Assembly: GCF_900116445.1 (NCBI RefSeq)
Contig: NZ_FPBH01000016.1
Span: 62,001 to 126,000 of the forward strand
Direction of reading: 5' to 3'
Length of the DNA: 64,000 nt
From: Paraburkholderia aspalathi
Lineage (GTDB): Bacteria > Pseudomonadota > Gammaproteobacteria > Burkholderiales > Burkholderiaceae
The translations under genes were made by a program, and so were the position numbers. The notes below the pieces were generated by a model. That model ran no database searches. It was not told where the DNA came from and worked only from the letters and a program-made list of their open reading frames with translations. Positions 61,482 through 64,000 of this stretch are shown here, in pieces. The stretch's first letter is position 1. Each line of letters begins with the position of its first letter.

Positions 61482-62237
61482 TCAGCGCTCCGTCGGCAAA
61501 GTGCGGGCGGCGGTGCGCCACATCAGGCGGGTGCGCCAGTTACGCGGCGCGCTGTCGCTGCTGCCGCCGCGAGCGACGCGGCCCGCGAAGAGGCCACGGC
61601 CGAGCCGGTTCATGAGTTGCCGCAATACGATCGACAACACCAGATACGTCGCGGTGATGATCACGTAGCTCTCGAACGAGCGGAAATTGCGCGACTGGAT
61701 GAAGTTGGCCGCATAGGTCAGATCGGGCACCGAAATCTGCGAGACCACCGCCGAACCGAGCATCACGATCAACACCTGGCTCAGCAGCGCGGGAAACACG
61801 TTGGCGACCGCCTGCGGCAGCACGACGTAGCGAAATACTTGCCGTCCATGCAGGCCGAGCGCTTGCGCCGCCTGCACCTGACCGCGCGGAATCGAGTCAA
61901 TACCGGCGCGCACGATTTCGATTGCGTAGGCGCCGAGATTGACGGTCATCGCCAGAATCGCGGCCTGCACCTCGTCGATATGAATGCCGAGGCTCGGCAG
62001 GCCAAAAAAGATGAAGAACAACTGCACGATGAAGGGCGTATTGCGGATCAACTCGACGTAAGTCGCGACGACCCAGCGCGCCCACTTCGGCCCGGCCACG
62101 GCGATGCTCGCGCCGCCAATACCGACGAGACCGCCGAGGACGGTGGACACGGCGGTCAGCCCCAGCGTGACGGCGACGCCGCGCGCGAGCAGCCCCGCAT
62201 AGAGGCCGAAGCCGCTGAAATCGAACGCATAAGTCAT
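61482..62237 (-). CDS. Polar-amino-acid ABC transporter permease (first)
   Basis: The 251-residue product is a HisM/GlnP-family permease with VELIRNTPFIVQLFFIFFGLP and the ATPase-contact loop QAAQALGLHGRQVFRYVVLPQAV. It has an extended basic C-terminal tail (about 25 residues, RNWRTRLMWRTAARTLPTER) that its partner lacks. It lies 67 bp after the binding-protein gene with a stem-loop in that gap. Confidence 0.92.
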   Translation of the reverse strand: MTYAFDFSGFGLYAGLLARGVAVTLGLTAVSTVLGGLVGIGGASIAVAGPKWARWVVATYVELIRNTPFIVQLFFIFFGLPSLGIHIDEVQAAILAMTVNLGAYAIEIVRAGIDSIPRGQVQAAQALGLHGRQVFRYVVLPQAVANVFPALLSQVLIVMLGSAVVSQISVPDLTYAANFIQSRNFRSFESYVIITATYLVLSIVLRQLMNRLGRGLFAGRVARGGSSDSAPRNWRTRLMWRTAARTLPTER

Positions 62238-62268
62238 AGCGTGGCGCTCATCGTGTGGTCAAACTCCG

Positions 62269-62295
62269 GCGCGGGCCGGCCTTGCCGGTCCGCGC
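62269..62295 (-). promoter_or_regulatory. Stem-loop between binding-protein and permease genes
   Basis: A 12-bp stem with one G-U pair and a 3-nt loop (62269-62295) lies in the 67-bp gap. Such intercistronic hairpins often stabilise upstream mRNA and lower downstream expression, which fits the need for more binding protein than permease. Confidence 0.55.
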
Positions 62296-62304
62296 AATAA
62301 AGGT

Positions 62305-63129
62305 TCAGAGGTCGGCCGGCAGCGGCGCACGCAGCCATTTCTGCGAAATCGCGTTCATGGTGCCGTCCTTGCGGGCCTTGGCAATCGTTTCGTCGACTTT
62401 TTGCTTCAGACGCGGCTCATTCTTGTTCAAACCGACGTGATCCGGCGAGCTGAATAGCGAGAACTTCTGCTCGGGATCGTTCGCCGGATGACGCGCGAGA
62501 ATGGTTGCGCCGACGTCGTTGCCGACTACCATCAACTGTACCTGACCAGAAAGAAACGCCGAAATTGCGCCGTTAGGATCGTCGAATCTTTTGATGTTCG
62601 CGCTGGGGGGCGCGATTTTGGTCACGCTCAGGTCTTCCAGCGTGCCGCGCGCAACCGAAATCGACTTGCCGGCGAGGTCGGCGGCGTTCTTCACGGGCAG
62701 CGTTTTCGGGCCGAAGACGGCGAGGTAGTAGGGCGCGTAAGGCTGCGAGAAGTCGATCACCTTTTCGCGCTCCGGCGTCTGGCCGACTGAAAGCAGCATG
62801 TCAGCCTTGTGGTCGGCGAGGTAGGCCATGCGGTTGTCGCCCGTCACCTGCACGAGTTCGACCTTTGCGTTGAGCGACTTGCCGATCAGGTTGGCGACGT
62901 CGATGTCGTAGCCCATCGGCTTCATGTCCGGGCCGATCGAACCGAACGGCGGGTAGTCTTCGAACACGCCGATGCGAACCGTGCCGGACTTGGCGATGTT
63001 GTCGAGCGCGTCCGCATGCGCGGCCGACGAAAAGGCGCACAGCGCGCCGAGGCCGGTGAAAGCGAGCGTCGCGGCGAGGGTGGCGAAGACACGGCGCGTG
63101 TTCGATTGAGCAACTTGGGGCTGATTCAT
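62305..63129 (-). CDS. Periplasmic polar-amino-acid-type binding protein
   Basis: The 274-residue product has a signal peptide (cleaved after AAHA near residue 39) and an SBP_bac_3 domain: GTVRIGVFEDYPPFGSIG, GYDIDVANLIGKSL, LLSVGQTPEREKVIDFSQPY and GTLEDLSVTKI. The N-terminal DYPPFG and the R in the EREKVIDFS block are typical ligand-binding features of amino-acid-type binding proteins. AGAGGAAAG precedes the ATG. It lies between the ATPase and permease genes. Ligand is unknown. Confidence 0.9.
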   Translation of the reverse strand: MNQPQVAQSNTRRVFATLAATLAFTGLGALCAFSSAAHADALDNIAKSGTVRIGVFEDYPPFGSIGPDMKPMGYDIDVANLIGKSLNAKVELVQVTGDNRMAYLADHKADMLLSVGQTPEREKVIDFSQPYAPYYLAVFGPKTLPVKNAADLAGKSISVARGTLEDLSVTKIAPPSANIKRFDDPNGAISAFLSGQVQLMVVGNDVGATILARHPANDPEQKFSLFSSPDHVGLNKNEPRLKQKVDETIAKARKDGTMNAISQKWLRAPLPADL

Positions 63130-63219
63130 GGTCTTTCCTCTGTCGAAAACTCGGTATTGGAATGGGTTTCTGTGAACGCTTCAGCGACGCGCCTCGGTGC
63201 CATGCCTCAGCGGCACGTT

Positions 63220-64000
63220 TCAGTGCGCCGCACGGGCGGCGATCAGTTTGCACGCGTGCGGTGGCAACTCCGCGAACACCGGCATGCCGAGCGTGAGGCC
63301 CGGCGTTTCGCGCGGCGTGGTCGCGGCAGTTAGCGTGAATCCTGCGCAATCGATCGTGGCTTCCAGCGACGCCCCCACGTCACGGATAAAAGTCACCGTG
63401 CCAGCGAGCCGGTTCTGCCCAGCAGCGCCGGACGCCGTTTTAACGCAGACGTCTTCCGGCCGGATCAGCAGACGGATATCGCTGCTGGACTCCGGCATCC
63501 GCGCCGGTTGCGCAACCGCAATGCGCGTTCCGCCCGGCAGACTGACGCTGCCTGCGCCGTCGTAGCTGACCGGCAGGATGTTGCCGAGGCCGATGAAGTC
63601 AGCGACGAATTCGCTGACCGGATCGCGATAAATATCGAGTGGTTTGCCGACCTGGGCAATCCGGCCTTTCTCCATCACCACGATTTCGTCGGCCATCGTC
63701 ATCGCTTCGCGCTGGTCGTGCGTCACCATGATCGTCGTGATGCCGAGGCGCTGTTGCAGCAGGCGGATCTCGACCTGCATCGCTTCGCGCAGTTTGGCGT
63801 CGAGTGCGGAGAGCGGTTCGTCGAGCAGCAGCAGTTTCGGTTGCGAGGCGATCGCACGGGCAATCGCCACGCGTTGCCGCTGGCCGCCGGAGAGTTGCGT
63901 GACCGGCCGGTTCGCCATATGCGGCAACTGGATCAGCTCCAGCAATTCTGTAACACGGCGCGCTTGCGCGTCTTTCGCCGTCTTGCGCAACTTGAGCGGA
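63220..64000 (-). CDS. ABC transporter ATPase with TOBE domain (N-terminus outside window)
   Basis: The C-terminal ~260 residues of an ABC ATPase. Visible are the signature LSGGQRQRVAIARAI, Walker B LLLLDEPLSALD, the H-loop MVTHDQREAM, and a C-terminal TOBE_2-like domain (about the last 90 residues, LLIRPEDVCV). The Walker A region is beyond the window edge. The TOBE domain and the LSALDAKLREAMQVEIRLLQQRLGITTIMVTHD segment are of the PotA/UgpC/FbpC type, not the short GlnQ/HisP type usually paired with HisM-like permeases. It runs in the same direction 90 bp before the binding-protein gene, so it may power this importer or end an upstream operon. Confidence 0.88.
   Translation of the reverse strand, partial: PLKLRKTAKDAQARRVTELLELIQLPHMANRPVTQLSGGQRQRVAIARAIASQPKLLLLDEPLSALDAKLREAMQVEIRLLQQRLGITTIMVTHDQREAMTMADEIVVMEKGRIAQVGKPLDIYRDPVSEFVADFIGLGNILPVSYDGAGSVSLPGGTRIAVAQPARMPESSSDIRLLIRPEDVCVKTASGAAGQNRLAGTVTFIRDVGASLEATIDCAGFTLTAATTPRETPGLTLGMPVFAELPPHACKLIAARAAH

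Noticed and set aside
1..64000. CRISPR arrays, IS elements, prophage, tRNA and rRNA genes
   Set aside because: No regularly spaced repeats, no transposase or integrase, and no tRNA- or rRNA-like sequence was recognised by reading; a dedicated search was not possible.

Overview
The window looks like a chromosomal segment of a Paraburkholderia/Burkholderia-type betaproteobacterium. The evidence is high GC with strong third-position GC bias, a Burkholderia-style type VI secretion (T6SS) gene order with an M15 peptidase next to tssM, a DUF3331-like gene, an OpgC-like acyltransferase, a betaproteobacterial trimeric porin, and many periplasmic molybdenum enzymes paired with cytochromes. No phage, IS element, CRISPR array, tRNA or rRNA gene was recognised.

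Region 1 (1-17104) is the 3' part of a T6SS cluster. On the + strand are tssC (cut by the window edge), hcp, tssE, tssF, tssG, tssH(clpV) and tssA, ending at a bidirectional terminator. On the - strand, read from right to left, are tssM, tagF and an OmpA-family periplasmic protein, with a tagX-like M15 peptidase upstream of tssM. A divergent, single-span membrane protein with a four-cysteine tail starts beside tagX. tssB, tssJ, tssK, tssL and vgrG are not in the window and probably lie before position 1.

Region 2 (17105-31478) is mixed metabolism and regulation: a LysR remnant, a lipoprotein nucleoside hydrolase, a LysR regulator, and a large inverted repeat with ~165-bp arms. Next come a YahK-like zinc alcohol dehydrogenase facing an AraC regulator, and a Tat-lipoprotein molybdopterin oxidoreductase with a cytochrome b561-type partner. 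A periplasmic DUF5666-like protein faces an OmpR/CusS-type two-component pair across a short promoter region carrying TGACA repeats. Two VOC proteins, an ABM-domain protein, a tandem-PAS diguanylate cyclase and a 2-hydroxyacid dehydrogenase follow.

Region 3 (31624-47081) holds a cytoplasmic-type molybdoenzyme operon best read as SoeABC sulfite dehydrogenase, then a B12-dependent ribonucleotide reductase, a DUF3331-like protein, an AI-2E family permease, an esterase, an OpgC-like protein, a porin, a small AT-rich membrane protein, NudK, and a DeoR regulator preceded by helically phased repeats.

Region 4 (47528-60742) holds two separate periplasmic molybdenum-hydroxylase/cytochrome c operons (large subunit, 2Fe-2S subunit, tri-heme cytochrome) with different subunit order. 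Between them lie a DUF3465-like protein, an NlpD-like degenerate LytM lipoprotein, an Asp-nucleophile alpha/beta hydrolase and an uncharacterised 132-residue protein.

Region 5 (60823-64000) is a - strand ABC importer operon: a PotA-type ATPase cut by the window edge, a polar-amino-acid-type binding protein and two HisM/GlnP-type permeases.
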